Assembly (NCBI GenBank): GCA_964352905.1
Contig: CAYGTS010000057.1
Location: 1 to 15,492 of the forward strand
Origin: CAYGTS01 sp964352905
GTDB taxonomy: Bacteria; Pseudomonadota; Gammaproteobacteria; JAHCLG01
Reading direction: 5' to 3'
Length of the DNA stretch: 15,492 nucleotides
Below, in pieces: positions 15,363-15,492 of the stretch. The notes under the pieces were generated by a model that worked only from the letters and a program-made list of their open reading frames with translations, did not search any database and was not told the DNA's origin. Made by a program: the position numbers and the translations under genes. Numbering within the stretch: position 1 is the first letter of the stretch; each line of letters starts with the position of its first letter.

Positions 15363-15487
15363 CAAATCTGACTGTTCTTGAATAATCAGACATTACGGCG
15401 GGAATCGCTGATACAATCAGCAAATTATTGAATATTAGTATCTGCTCACCCCCTTTAGCTTTATATTGACCAGAACGTTCAGATTTG
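15363..15487 (+). repeat. MITE-like element containing dispersed repeat copy B
   Basis: Terminal inverted repeats at 15363-15380 (CAAATCTGACTGTTCTTG) and 15470-15487 (reverse complement CAAATCTGAACGTTCTGG) agree at 15 of 18 positions. The right part, 15438-15487, is the GTATCTGCTCA...TTCAGATTTG unit seen at 5893-5948 and 8706-8812. No reading frame for a transposase is present, and no clean target-site duplication was seen. Confidence 0.65.
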
Positions 15488-15492
15488 GCGAT

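Overview
The window looks like a piece of a low-GC gammaproteobacterial chromosome. The adenylate kinase and glycerol-3-phosphate dehydrogenase align closely with my memory of the enterobacterial proteins, but the base composition is A+T rich. A lysine-rich histone H1-like protein, a very large helical protein with no family I recognise, and several dispersed palindromic repeats fit an intracellular or host-associated lineage such as the Legionellales (Coxiella/Legionella/Berkiella-like). That placement is inference; there is no rRNA marker here.

Layout, left to right. A 52-bp repeat (1-52) precedes glpD (157-1641, +). Convergent to it is a 1307-codon gene (1721-5644, -) for an unrecognised, probably effector-like protein with TPR/Sel1-like helices, a duplicated domain and a charged coiled coil. 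A 275-bp structured intergenic region and one copy of a dispersed repeat separate it from a three-gene minus-strand operon (8650 to 5920): a TVP38/TMEM64 (VTT/DedA superfamily) membrane protein, a dihydrolipoamide dehydrogenase/mercuric reductase-like flavoprotein, and a CDP-alcohol phosphatidyltransferase. The last codons of the transferase lie inside the dispersed repeat.

A divergent 328-bp intergenic region carries a second copy of that repeat, a degenerate hairpin element and a good promoter for a plus-strand RND efflux pair: a membrane fusion protein (8979-10148) overlapping an inner-membrane permease (10132-13185). After a 406-bp gap comes a histone H1-like gene (13592-14122) with four consecutive hairpins in its putative leader. 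A bidirectional terminator (14142-14171) separates it from a minus-strand pair, adk and a thioredoxin, joined by a TAATG stop/start overlap.

The right end (15236-15492) is a cluster of repeats: an inverted copy of the 52-bp repeat, a hairpin with 23-nt arms, and a roughly 125-bp MITE-like element with 18-nt imperfect terminal inverted repeats. The two 52-bp repeats lie in the same orientation relative to the gene each precedes (glpD and adk).

The strongest leads are the large unknown protein with its internal duplication, the histone-like gene with its structured leader, the repeat-derived protein C-terminus, and the possible lipid-related operon. I saw no tRNA, rRNA, CRISPR array, transposase or integrase.
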